DNA from: JASFHF01 sp050123335
Lineage (GTDB): Bacteria > Pseudomonadota > Gammaproteobacteria > UBA12402
Reading direction: 5' to 3'
Length of the DNA stretch: 12,815 bases
NCBI GenBank assembly: GCA_050123335.1
Contig: JASFHH010000049.1
Location: 1 to 12,815 of the forward strand
Positions 5,988 through 12,815 of the stretch are shown here, one piece after another; the first letter of the stretch is position 1, and each line of letters opens with the position of its first letter. A program made the position numbers and the translations under genes. The notes under the pieces were generated by a model, which saw only the letters and a list, made by a program, of their open reading frames with translations, did not search any database and had not been told where the DNA came from.

Positions 5988-6584
5988 ATGTCTTTCAACA
6001 AAGAAAACTATTACATTTACGTAGGCAAACATCATGGGCTCAACAGAATCACAATAGGCGTTGGGACAATTGATTACATGTCTCATTTTATAGGATTGAG
6101 CAAAACCAATATCGAATTAAATAAAAAAGATTGCAGCAACTTCATGAAACAAATACGAAAACATGCTCAGCAAAAAGGACATTCGCACACATCCATTCTT
6201 GATGATTATATATTTAATAATGCTAAAGATTTTATAAAATCAATACCGAAATTACAAAGTAAAACATCATCAAAGCAACTATCTGAAATTGCAAACCAAC
6301 TGAAAGTCTTTGAATCAAACAATATCAACAAAAATAACAAGTGGGATGGTATACATTCTACATTCTTCAACCCTAGCATTATAAAATCACATTCTGAAAC
6401 TGTAAAAGTTGAAAAAACTTTACATGGTTTACAAGAGTTACTAGATGAAGATTTTGACCGCTTTCTAATCGAAGATACTAAAAAACATATTAAAAACATT
6501 GAAAATATAGGCAAAAAAACAACTGATGATCAAATAAATATTGAGAACATAAAAACATTTGCGCCTAAAAAATTTGTGCTGTAA
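5988..6584 (+). CDS. Unrecognised 198-aa protein, candidate type IVB effector
   Basis: I recognise no domain or family. The product is hydrophilic, Lys/Asn/Ile-rich and has no signal peptide or membrane segment. Residues about 3-35 look like a short beta-rich start (NYYIYVGKHHGLNRITIGVG); the rest looks mostly helical, with an acidic stretch (QELLDEDFDRFLIED) near residues 147-161 and the basic tail APKKFVL. Translation is well supported: AAGGGG lies 6 nt before the ATG. The gene is divergent from lipB and has a candidate PmrA box in front. A hydrophobic residue at position -3 (Phe) is compatible with, but not proof of, a Dot/Icm C-terminal signal. It sits between two copies of the lipB 5' end, in DNA more AT-rich than the core genes. 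An effector role is inferred from regulation and setting only. Confidence 0.75.
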   Translation: MSFNKENYYIYVGKHHGLNRITIGVGTIDYMSHFIGLSKTNIELNKKDCSNFMKQIRKHAQQKGHSHTSILDDYIFNNAKDFIKSIPKLQSKTSSKQLSEIANQLKVFESNNINKNNKWDGIHSTFFNPSIIKSHSETVKVEKTLHGLQELLDEDFDRFLIEDTKKHIKNIENIGKKTTDDQINIENIKTFAPKKFVL

Positions 6585-6597
6585 TAATTAACACAAA

Positions 6598-6849
6598 TTC
6601 TGTATGAAACATCATTAATAAACAATTATTTTTTTCGGCAGCAACTGGTTCTTCTTCACAAGTTACCAAAACTTTTGCTTTTGAACCAAGATACATCATT
6701 TTTGGTGCCCGAATAAATACCATTTCTTGCTGCTGATTATTTACAAGATTTTTTCCTATTGCAATATAACTTTCTAATTATCGACCATAAGCGTTGCGTT
6801 TCATTGTAACATTTACTAAACCCAATGATTTTTGTGACGGGTTAATTAC
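6598..6849 (-). pseudogene. pdxT: Truncated pdxT copy (codons about 93-174) with a nonsense mutation
   Basis: This stretch aligns without gaps to 11382-11633, the C-terminal half of the intact pdxT, at a constant offset of 4784 bp. It still encodes recognisable pieces such as KRNAYGR, QQQEMVFIRAPK and TCEEEPVA. It is dead: codon 114 (CAA, Gln, in the intact gene) is TAA at 6778-6780, the N-terminal half with the catalytic cysteine is absent, and the match fades just after the catalytic histidine codon (6604-6606). On its upstream side it is joined, out of frame, to a copy of the lipB 5' end. It is a remnant with no expected product. Confidence 0.9.
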
Positions 6850-6909
6850 TTTATAAGGATATCATCGCTCATGGCAAGTGGTGTAACAAAAATGAACAGG
6901 TGATTACAA
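6850..6909 (-). repeat. lipB: Copy of the lipB 5' end fused to the pdxT remnant
   Basis: This is the second copy of the 60-bp segment at 5761-5820 (55 of 60 identical). It holds a lipB-like start codon (ATG at 6872-6870) and reads MSDDILIK, followed at once by TAA (6848-6846) inside the pdxT-derived DNA. Both intact parents contain CTTTTTTA at the corresponding point (5757-5764 and 11633-11640), which is probably where they were joined. Beyond 6909 the similarity to the lipB upstream region stops. Confidence 0.88.
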
Positions 6910-7116
6910 TCCTTTTATATCCCTAAAAAATCCTCCAAAAACAAAAATTTTAAAAATTTTCCCTATGCAAATCAATAGCTTATTGAAAAACAGAAAATCA
7001 CGTAATATTTTGTTAAGTTTAATAGGTTAAAATAAGCCTGACCATAACTAAAATAACTATGTGTGAAAAATAAGGCAACGCAAAATTTATATATCAATAA
7101 ACGAGGATAGCTTATC

Positions 7117-10100
7117 ATGATGCAAAACACTAATAATAATAAAAAAGAATTGCGAGAAAAATTTTGGGAAATTCCCGATGAGATATTTACTCACAACATT
7201 GCTCGCTATGATCCAAAAATCTTACTGCGACTCGCATTAGTATGTGAAACATCATTTAAGATGGAATTTAAAAATAGATTTGAAAATTTACTAAAATTAT
7301 TTCCATATTTTCACCCAGAGCTGTTACCACCGCATGCATTAACATATTTTATGTGTTTAAACTTAATATCCAATACCAATACCCTGGATTATAAAAGATT
7401 ATCGTACAAAAATTTTCAAAAAAAACTTAAATTGCTCAAACCAATACCATATGCACTTATTAACGTTCTCTGCACAATAGAAAATTTGCAAACTGAACAT
7501 AAGAAAAATACAAATAAGAATAATCGTAAAAATATTACAGAAACCGCAAAATCTAAATTAAAATTTTTAATTAATTTGCTTAAAGAAAAAAGTCCCATTT
7601 TGGCCCAATATCTATGTAACTATATTAATAATAAACTGTCATATCTTGATTTCACCATCAAAATTCCAATAAATTTTAAATTAAACCAACGCCTTATTGT
7701 ATACCCTTTTGAAATTGCCGTATTACCAATAATTAGCCAGAAAGAAATTTTTATAAATTATCTTAAAATAACAGATCCAAAACTTATTGAATATTTGTTT
7801 AACAAAAAACCTGAAGATTTTAATGAATCTAATAGGTTCAAATATAAAAATCTTACAACAATCAAACATGATCGTTTTATATTTTACTTAAAACAATTAG
7901 CCACTCATTTTTCTAAAAAACAATTATTAAAGGTAATAGAATATTTTATACAAAACTTTACTGATGAAGAAGAATGTAATGAAGAGTTAATGGTTTACTG
8001 TGGCCATAAAAACATACATGTTATAAATGAACTATTTCCTTTAATAACTGGCATCATATATTGCGCCGTATCCTTAAATAAAATAGAATCACTCACGATT
8101 CTTAATAAATTATCAACCAAAATTGAACAATGTATTGACGATTATACTGAATTTGAAACTAACCTCAATATTCCATACGATAAAGAGCGCGATCCCGTAA
8201 GGTTTCTTTGCAAAATCAAAAGAACCATAGGTAAACAAATCAAACATAAAAAATCATTAGCAGAAAAAAAGAAATGGGAAGAAAGAAATAAAAAAGCGCT
8301 AAAAACAATAGTAAAGAACATAAATAGCATCGTTGGTTTTTCTATTGGCTCAGGATCTATAAAAAAGATTATAACTATTATAATCAAAATAGAAAATTAC
8401 GATAAATCCATCAAAACAATCGAAATAGACACAGAATATATAATAACTTTGTTAAAAACCCCCATAAAAAATCAAGAACTAAGAAAAAACCTTGGGCTGC
8501 TGCTCGGGTTTTGCGAAGAGCAAGAATTATTTAATAAATATGGCGATGAATTCAACACTATACGCAAATTTGAATTTGTAGCTAAAAACATGGGTTTAGA
8601 ACATTTATGTAATTATGTTAAAAGCTTTGAACTTGATAAAGAAATAAACGAATTATCCCCAAAAATATTCCCGCTTGAGCAGACGTATTTAACTAATTCT
8701 GTAGTTGCTATCTACCATCGACTCACGCAAAATGAGCAAAAGAATTTTCTACAAGAAAAAATCATGCCATATATTTACTTTGAAGATTGTAAAACAATAT
8801 GTTACGCCATAATAGAGAAAATCGCCAAAAATAAAAAAATCCCCAGTAAACTTATCCCAGCCATCATTGAAATACTAGTAGAAGATACTAAAATTATTTC
8901 ACCAAACCTCTATGCGATGCTCGCCAAAAAAGATCCTCATATTTTTAGGATCATAGAAGCATTGGCATATCAGGATAAAGAAAAAACTATAACGAGCCTA
9001 AATACATTATTGGATAAAACAGAGCAAAATAACAAATTTCCAAACAAAATAAAAAACCAAATAATCCGCGCAAAAGTATATTATTTTCTACTGCTTTTAA
9101 TGGAAAAAAACTTAAGCTCTTTCAATCCTGAAAAAATAATTAATACGATAAAATTAGCGTTAAACGAAAAAAATACATACTACACAACAACTATAGTCAA
9201 AATAATACCATTCTTAATAAAAAATGGATCTTTAATTGACACTGACTATCAATATATAATTGGAGAAATTATAAGAACAATTTGGGATAAAAATCATGAA
9301 AATATATATGCATTATATAATAATAAAATAAACACATTTAACAAATCACACATGTTTAGATTTATTAATGCTATATTTGCCGAAAGATATTATAAATTAA
9401 CCACAAACATATTAAAAACAAAACCTGATGGTAAAAATGAAACGTATTTAGACATTATAACAAATCATGTTCTATGCATGGCTACTATTAATAATCGCCA
9501 AACGATCGATTTCGCCTGTAAATATCTTCGAAAATTATTAAAAAAGCAAATATTGAGTGATGAAAAAATCGCTGACATATTTTACAATCTAACAGACAAC
9601 ATGGACTGTAAAACATGGCCTGAAGGCGAAGATTATGATGGTTATGATGCCTTACGTGATAAACTAGTTATCAAATGTATCAAACCTATTCCATCACTTA
9701 CAACCACATTTGCACTACTGCCAAAAAAACAGCAAAATGAATTACTTGATAAGATTAAGCAAAAAAATCCTGTGCCCTTTGGCCCACTGTTCATATTGGC
9801 GCATTTTCAGCCGGGAGAAACCACTCTTAACCAACTCTTTAATAAATTAAATTCTACGAATAAAGAAAATAAGGAACTTATCAAATTCATAAAATATATA
9901 CTAAAAAATTTCTGTCATAAACCATTAGCATTGAATTATATTATCAGCAAAATTAACACCATCTTTGAGATATCCAAAAAATCAACTGAGAAATCATTTT
10001 GCTATGACCTTATAAAGACACTGATTAAACAACTACATAATTGCGATATCAAAAAATCAACAAATTGGCGTGATCTTATCAGTAAATTATTTAATTTATT

Positions 10101-10431
10101 AGCAACAACCACTTCTCGTCAAAGTCACACACATTTAAAAAATGCTATAATCGAATTAATTAAAATAACAAATGAAAATTATTTTGACTTTTTTATGGAA
10201 AAAATCACATGTTATAAAGATTTTGCTGAAAATCTTATAACACATGGGTTTTTTAGCTATCATTTTGACAACGAAAAAAATGACAAGGGCTATTATAAAA
10301 ATAAAGCTATCAGCGAATTTTTGCTTACTTTGCACGCAAAATATCCAAAAAAATTCGCCAAATACATAGCATCTAAGCAAGATAACCTATGCAAATCTTT
10401 AACCGAAGCTACAATTCAGAATAAACCCTAA
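7117..10431 (+). CDS. Large helical protein with N-terminal F-box-like domain, candidate host-directed effector
   Basis: The 1104-residue product is Lys/Asn/Ile-rich, looks almost entirely helical and has no signal peptide or obvious membrane span. Residues 19-43, IPDEIF...DPKILLRLALVC, align without gaps to the F-box pattern LPDEIL..IFSYLDPKDLLRLALVC: I19, P20, D21, E22, I23, then Y31, P33, L36, L37, L39, V42 and C43. F-boxes bind Skp1 in eukaryotic SCF ubiquitin ligases and are known in Legionella effectors such as AnkB/LegU1. The remainder (about 60-1104) matches nothing I know; its regular helix pairs could form an alpha-solenoid acting as the substrate-binding part (inference). The start has GAGGA (7103-7107) 9 nt before the first of two ATGs. 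The last four bases overlap the end of the opposite-strand gene. No PmrA box is evident upstream. Confidence 0.88.
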   Translation: MMQNTNNNKKELREKFWEIPDEIFTHNIARYDPKILLRLALVCETSFKMEFKNRFENLLKLFPYFHPELLPPHALTYFMCLNLISNTNTLDYKRLSYKNFQKKLKLLKPIPYALINVLCTIENLQTEHKKNTNKNNRKNITETAKSKLKFLINLLKEKSPILAQYLCNYINNKLSYLDFTIKIPINFKLNQRLIVYPFEIAVLPIISQKEIFINYLKITDPKLIEYLFNKKPEDFNESNRFKYKNLTTIKHDRFIFYLKQLATHFSKKQLLKVIEYFIQNFTDEEECNEELMVYCGHKNIHVINELFPLITGIIYCAVSLNKIESLTILNKLSTKIEQCIDDYTEFETNLNIPYDKERDPVRFLCKIKRTIGKQIKHKKSLAEKKKWEERNKKALKTIVKNINSIVGFSIGSGSIKKIITIIIKIENYDKSIKTIEIDTEYIITLLKTPIKNQELRKNLGLLLGFCEEQELFNKYGDEFNTIRKFEFVAKNMGLEHLCNYVKSFELDKEINELSPKIFPLEQTYLTNSVVAIYHRLTQNEQKNFLQEKIMPYIYFEDCKTICYAIIEKIAKNKKIPSKLIPAIIEILVEDTKIISPNLYAMLAKKDPHIFRIIEALAYQDKEKTITSLNTLLDKTEQNNKFPNKIKNQIIRAKVYYFLLLLMEKNLSSFNPEKIINTIKLALNEKNTYYTTTIVKIIPFLIKNGSLIDTDYQYIIGEIIRTIWDKNHENIYALYNNKINTFNKSHMFRFINAIFAERYYKLTTNILKTKPDGKNETYLDIITNHVLCMATINNRQTIDFACKYLRKLLKKQILSDEKIADIFYNLTDNMDCKTWPEGEDYDGYDALRDKLVIKCIKPIPSLTTTFALLPKKQQNELLDKIKQKNPVPFGPLFILAHFQPGETTLNQLFNKLNSTNKENKELIKFIKYILKNFCHKPLALNYIISKINTIFEISKKSTEKSFCYDLIKTLIKQLHNCDIKKSTNWRDLISKLFNLLATTTSRQSHTHLKNAIIELIKITNENYFDFFMEKITCYKDFAENLITHGFFSYHFDNEKNDKGYYKNKAISEFLLTLHAKYPKKFAKYIASKQDNLCKSLTEATIQNKP

Positions 10432-10613
10432 ATATTCCCCTTTTTTATATTTTGGCGTTTTTTCCGCCTGCGCTGCAAATAAATTTCCATTACTAAAAGA
10501 AATACAGCTGTTGCTGCAAATCCAAGCAATCCAAATATAATCTCGTATATGCTGATATTAAGATGAGTCCAAACCACAAACTTATGATCTATATTCAACA
10601 TAGGATTGTTCAT
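10428..10613 (-). CDS. Small single-span membrane protein of unknown function
   Basis: No family recognised. The 61-residue product has a polar N terminus (1-20), one hydrophobic helix at about residues 22-43 (IYEIIFGLLGFAATAVFLLVME) and a strongly basic tail, QRRRKKRQNIKKGN. By the positive-inside rule the tail is cytoplasmic and the N terminus periplasmic. AAGGAA (10621-10626) lies 7 nt before the ATG, a good ribosome binding site, which is the main support that so short a frame is real. It starts 41 nt after the stop of the Hfq-like gene on the same strand, so the two may share a transcript. It converges on the 1104-aa gene, overlapping its stop codon. A basic tail could contact nucleic acid or lipid head groups; nothing shows this. 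Confidence 0.65.
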   Translation of the reverse strand: MNNPMLNIDHKFVVWTHLNISIYEIIFGLLGFAATAVFLLVMEIYLQRRRKKRQNIKKGNI

Positions 10614-10654
10614 TTTTAATTTCCTTTATTAATTTTTTTCAATCTCAATTCGTT

Positions 10655-10969
10655 CTAAATTTGTATTGTGGCAATTGCATGATGATAAACCATTTGTTTT
10701 CCACTATTATCGGGAAGCGTTAAAATTATTACTTCATCATCAAAATCACAAAAACACCCTTCTAATTTAAGGCCATTAACCAAATAAATTGCACCAAAAA
10801 ACTTATTATCACAAATAACTTTCAAAACATCTTTAGAAGCAAAATCGGTCATATTAAATAACTGAGGTTGGCTTTTTGACGATTGATTATCAGATTTTTG
10901 TTTTTCAGATATTGCTTTTTCAGAAACAACAATATCATGGGTTCGAAACCTTCTGGCAGGTATTACCAT
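10655..10969 (-). CDS. Divergent Hfq/Sm-like RNA-binding protein with N-terminal extension
   Basis: The C-terminal half matches Hfq: FGAIYLVNGLKLEG against VSIYLVNGIKLQG in E. coli (Sm1), then CDFDDEVIIL against ESFDQFVILL, and QMVYHHAIATI against QMVYKHAISTV (Sm2). Hfq rings bind small RNAs and mRNAs. Differences matter: the YKHA lysine that contacts U-rich RNA is His, FDQF is FDDE, the rim arginines are missing (CDNKFF), and a four-residue insertion follows the Sm1 motif. Before the Sm fold lies a polar, probably disordered extension of about 40 residues rich in Ser, Lys and Gln. I chose ATG 10967-10969 because AAGGGC (10977-10982) lies 7 nt upstream; the frame is open to 11026, and a later Met (10850-10852) would give a near-canonical 65-residue Hfq without the extension. 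Probably a paralogue of a normal Hfq encoded elsewhere (inference). Confidence 0.78.
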   Translation of the reverse strand: MVIPARRFRTHDIVVSEKAISEKQKSDNQSSKSQPQLFNMTDFASKDVLKVICDNKFFGAIYLVNGLKLEGCFCDFDDEVIILTLPDNSGKQMVYHHAIATIQI

Positions 10970-11336
10970 AGCATACGCCCTTAATAAATCATAAAAACAA
11001 TAATATATAAATACACACGTCTGCATTTAGCAGAATAAAAGTTATATATTTTTTATTTCTATTATTTATGCCGAGGCATATGATGAATTTTACAACTCTA
11101 TATGTATGATTTTATTTGTATTATGTAATACTATGGTTAGGATAAAAAAATATCGTTATATCAGCATTAGTATTAGTATTATCCACGCTGAAGAAGTGAG
11201 ATGTTATTGAAAACCAGCTGCGATGTCAACAAACTTTTTAATAAGTTTTTAAAAGATTATCATTAAAGATATCACTATGAATATGGCGCTATTCCTTTCC
11301 CAAAAGCCATTTCCTACACCTCTTTTAACATTGTAT
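10970..11336. other. Intergenic region between the Hfq-like gene and pdxT
   Basis: About 370 AT-rich bases with no gene I can support. It contains the Hfq-like ribosome binding site at 10977-10982, a short CTGC-TAAAT-GCAG inverted repeat near 11024-11036, an ATGCC-GA-GGCAT palindrome near 11067-11078 and a small ATTAGT tandem repeat near 11166-11178. No intrinsic terminator for pdxT, no tRNA and no clear promoter were seen. It may be decayed coding DNA. Confidence 0.5.
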
Positions 11337-11903
11337 TTACATTCCCAAAAAATACTTATGCCAAAATAAATCAGAAGATAACTCCGGGTGAAAGGTGGTT
11401 AACAAACAATTATTTTCTTCGACAGCAACTGGTTCTTCTTCGCAGGTTGCTAATACTTTTATTTGAGGACCAAGCTCCATTATTTTTGGTGCGCGAATAA
11501 ACACCATTTCTTGCTGTTGATTATTTACAAGATTTTTGCCTGTTGCAATATGACTTTCTAATTGTCGACCATAAGCGTTGCGTTTTATTGTAACATTTAT
11601 CAAACCTAATGATTTCTGTGGAGGGTTAATTACTTTTTTAGCTAATAATATCGCTCCTGCACATGTTCCAAAAATTGGTTTGCCGCACGCGTGAAAACTT
11701 ATTATTTCTTCAAACAAACCATTTGCTGTGATAAATTTTAGAATTGTTGAACTTTCACCGCCGGGAATAATTAACGCATCACACTGTTTTAATTGCTCAA
11801 CTGAAACTACTAAAGAATGTTCCACTTCCAATTGTGCTAATATTTTTGCGTGCGCAACATAACCACCTTGAATTGCGAGAATCCCAATTTTTTTATTATT
11901 CAT
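11337..11903 (-). CDS. pdxT: PdxT, glutaminase subunit of pyridoxal 5'-phosphate synthase
   Basis: PdxT hydrolyses glutamine and channels the ammonia to PdxS, which builds PLP. The 188-residue protein has the class I amidotransferase triad: nucleophile C81 in GTCAGAI, and H172 and E174 in FHPEL. The oxyanion/substrate loop PGGESST is at 47-53, and the start IGILAIQGG is typical. Length is normal for the family (about 190-200). Its ATG overlaps the end of pdxS by 8 bases, so translation is probably coupled and gives a balanced 12+12 subunit complex. Its C-terminal half is duplicated as a dead fragment at 6598-6849. Confidence 0.96.
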   Translation of the reverse strand: MNNKKIGILAIQGGYVAHAKILAQLEVEHSLVVSVEQLKQCDALIIPGGESSTILKFITANGLFEEIISFHACGKPIFGTCAGAILLAKKVINPPQKSLGLINVTIKRNAYGRQLESHIATGKNLVNNQQQEMVFIRAPKIMELGPQIKVLATCEEEPVAVEENNCLLTTFHPELSSDLFWHKYFLGM

Positions 11904-12783
11904 CTCTTACCTGAAACTTTTCATTTTCAGCAAGCTTACTAATATCAATACCAGCCATCGCCTCACCAAGATCGTGTGAAACTTCTAACAGAATTTTTGG
12001 ATCATTATAATGCGTAGTTGCCAATACAATACTTTTTGCGCGCTTTACAGGATCTGTCGATTTAAAAATTCCTGAGCCAACAAAAACAGCTTCAGCACCT
12101 AATTGACGAACTAATGCAGCATCAGCTGGTGTTGCAACTCCGCCGGCAGAAAAGTTTGGTACCGGCAATTTCCCGTTTTCTGCAACCCATTGCAGTAATT
12201 CCAAAGGAACCCCAAGGTTTTTTGCCTCACTCGCCAATTCATCCTTACGCAAAATTGTAGCTTTCCTAATTTGTTGGTTAATCGTGCGCATGTGTCGCAC
12301 CGCTTCTACAATATTACCAGTACCAGCTTCACCTTTAGTCCTAATCATCGCAGCACCTTCAGCAATACGCCGCAACGCTTCACCTAAATTACGACATCCG
12401 CAAACAAACGGCACTTTGAACTCATTCTTATCAATATGGTTTTCTTCATCCGCGGGAGTTAACACTTCACTCTCATCAACAAAATCAACTCCGATTTCCT
12501 GCAATATTTGCGCTTCAACAAAATGGCCGATACGCGCTTTTGCCATCACTGGAATTGAAACCGCCTGCATAATTTCCTCAATAATTTCCGGCGCGGCAGT
12601 ACGCGCCACACCACCTTCTTTGCGAATATCCGCTGGAACTCTTTCGAGCGCCATTACTGCGCAAGCACCAGCATCTTCCGCAATCTTTGCTTGTTCCGCA
12701 TTTACCACATCCATGATTGTGCCACCCTTTAACATCTCTGCTAAACCCACTTTTAATCGCCATTGTTCGTCATTAAATTTCAT
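11896..12783 (-). CDS. pdxS: PdxS, synthase subunit of pyridoxal 5'-phosphate synthase
   Basis: PdxS makes PLP directly from ribose 5-phosphate, glyceraldehyde 3-phosphate and ammonia supplied by PdxT (the DXP-independent route). The 295-residue protein is full length, with the very conserved blocks of the family: GGTIMDVVNAEQAKIAEDAG with catalytic D25, PVMAKARIGHFVEAQ with the substrate-binding lysine K82, RTKGEAGTGN with the second lysine K149, and NFSAGGVATPADAALV with the phosphate-binding glycines. The ATG at 12781-12783 has GGAG (12790-12793) 6 nt upstream. It is the first gene of a pdxS-pdxT operon; any promoter lies outside the window or within the last few bases. Confidence 0.97.
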   Translation of the reverse strand: MKFNDEQWRLKVGLAEMLKGGTIMDVVNAEQAKIAEDAGACAVMALERVPADIRKEGGVARTAAPEIIEEIMQAVSIPVMAKARIGHFVEAQILQEIGVDFVDESEVLTPADEENHIDKNEFKVPFVCGCRNLGEALRRIAEGAAMIRTKGEAGTGNIVEAVRHMRTINQQIRKATILRKDELASEAKNLGVPLELLQWVAENGKLPVPNFSAGGVATPADAALVRQLGAEAVFVGSGIFKSTDPVKRAKSIVLATTHYNDPKILLEVSHDLGEAMAGIDISKLAENEKFQVRDE

Positions 12784-12798
12784 ATTATTCTCCGTAGC

Positions 12799-12815
12799 GG
12801 GGTCAAGTCTTGAAT
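12799..12815. repeat. Possible end of a dispersed repeat upstream of pdxS
   Basis: GGGGTCAAGTCTTGAAT contains the palindrome TCAAG-T-CTTGA. It resembles GGGGTCAGGTCTTG-type repeat ends that I recall beside REP-associated (Y1) transposases in gammaproteobacteria. The element is cut by the window edge, so it cannot be confirmed. Confidence 0.3.

Noticed and set aside
6206..6514. Minus-strand 102-residue frame opposite the 198-aa gene
   Set aside because: The plus-strand gene has a strong ribosome binding site and promoter features; this frame is its complement with a Cys/Phe/Ser-rich composition typical of antisense AT-rich DNA.
6571..6599. AATTTGTG/CACAAATT inverted repeat as terminator of the 198-aa gene
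   Set aside because: The stem is AT-rich with a 13-nt loop and no T-tract follows; it is too weak to call.
7010..7060. A second PmrA box upstream of the F-box gene
   Set aside because: TTAA motifs occur at 7013, 7019 and 7027, but none are spaced 11 bp apart as the operator requires; AT-rich DNA gives such motifs by chance.
10970..11026. Longer start of the Hfq-like protein at 11026 (MQTCVFIYYCFYDLL)
   Set aside because: No ribosome binding site precedes it, while the ATG at 10969 has AAGGGC at the right distance; the extra residues are unlike Hfq.

Overview
The window looks like a piece of an AT-rich gammaproteobacterial chromosome, most likely a Legionellales-type host-associated bacterium (Legionella, Coxiella or Berkiella relatives). 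Three things suggest this. The rppH-ptsP pair is a classic gammaproteobacterial arrangement. A very AT-rich accessory block contains a large protein with a eukaryote-like F-box at its N terminus. A PmrA-type direct repeat, the operator used for type IVB effector genes in Legionella and Coxiella, lies upstream of an orphan gene. The genus assignment is an inference.

Left part (1-4312). ptsP (minus, cut by the window edge, TTG start) lies downstream of rppH, with a palindromic element between them that touches the ptsP ribosome binding site. A divergent promoter region separates rppH from rsmD (plus). rsmD carries an in-frame palindromic repeat of about 120 bp. A small exported Trp/His/Arg-rich protein converges on rsmD. 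Next comes a minus-strand AAA-type ATPase with a C-terminal winged helix. Its consensus promoter is embedded in an array of five 15-bp spaced TTGACA-containing units.

Middle (4313-6909). lipB and lipA (minus, overlapping) encode octanoyl transfer and sulfur insertion for lipoate. Divergent from lipB is an unrecognised 198-aa gene behind a candidate PmrA box. It is followed by a pdxT fragment fused to a copy of the lipB 5' end. The order and orientation of that fusion are those expected at the junction of an old tandem duplication that spanned pdxT to lipB.

Accessory block and right part (6910-12815). A 1104-aa Lys/Asn/Ile-rich, mostly helical protein with an N-terminal F-box-like segment is a candidate secreted host-directed protein. 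Converging on it are a small single-span membrane protein and, upstream of that, a divergent Hfq/Sm-like protein with an N-terminal extension. The window ends with overlapping pdxS-pdxT, the two subunits of glutamine-dependent pyridoxal 5'-phosphate synthase.

Housekeeping genes (RNA decapping, nitrogen PTS, 16S rRNA methylation, lipoate and PLP cofactor synthesis) thus frame two accessory stretches (2690-4312 and 5821-11336), which hold most of the unusual material.
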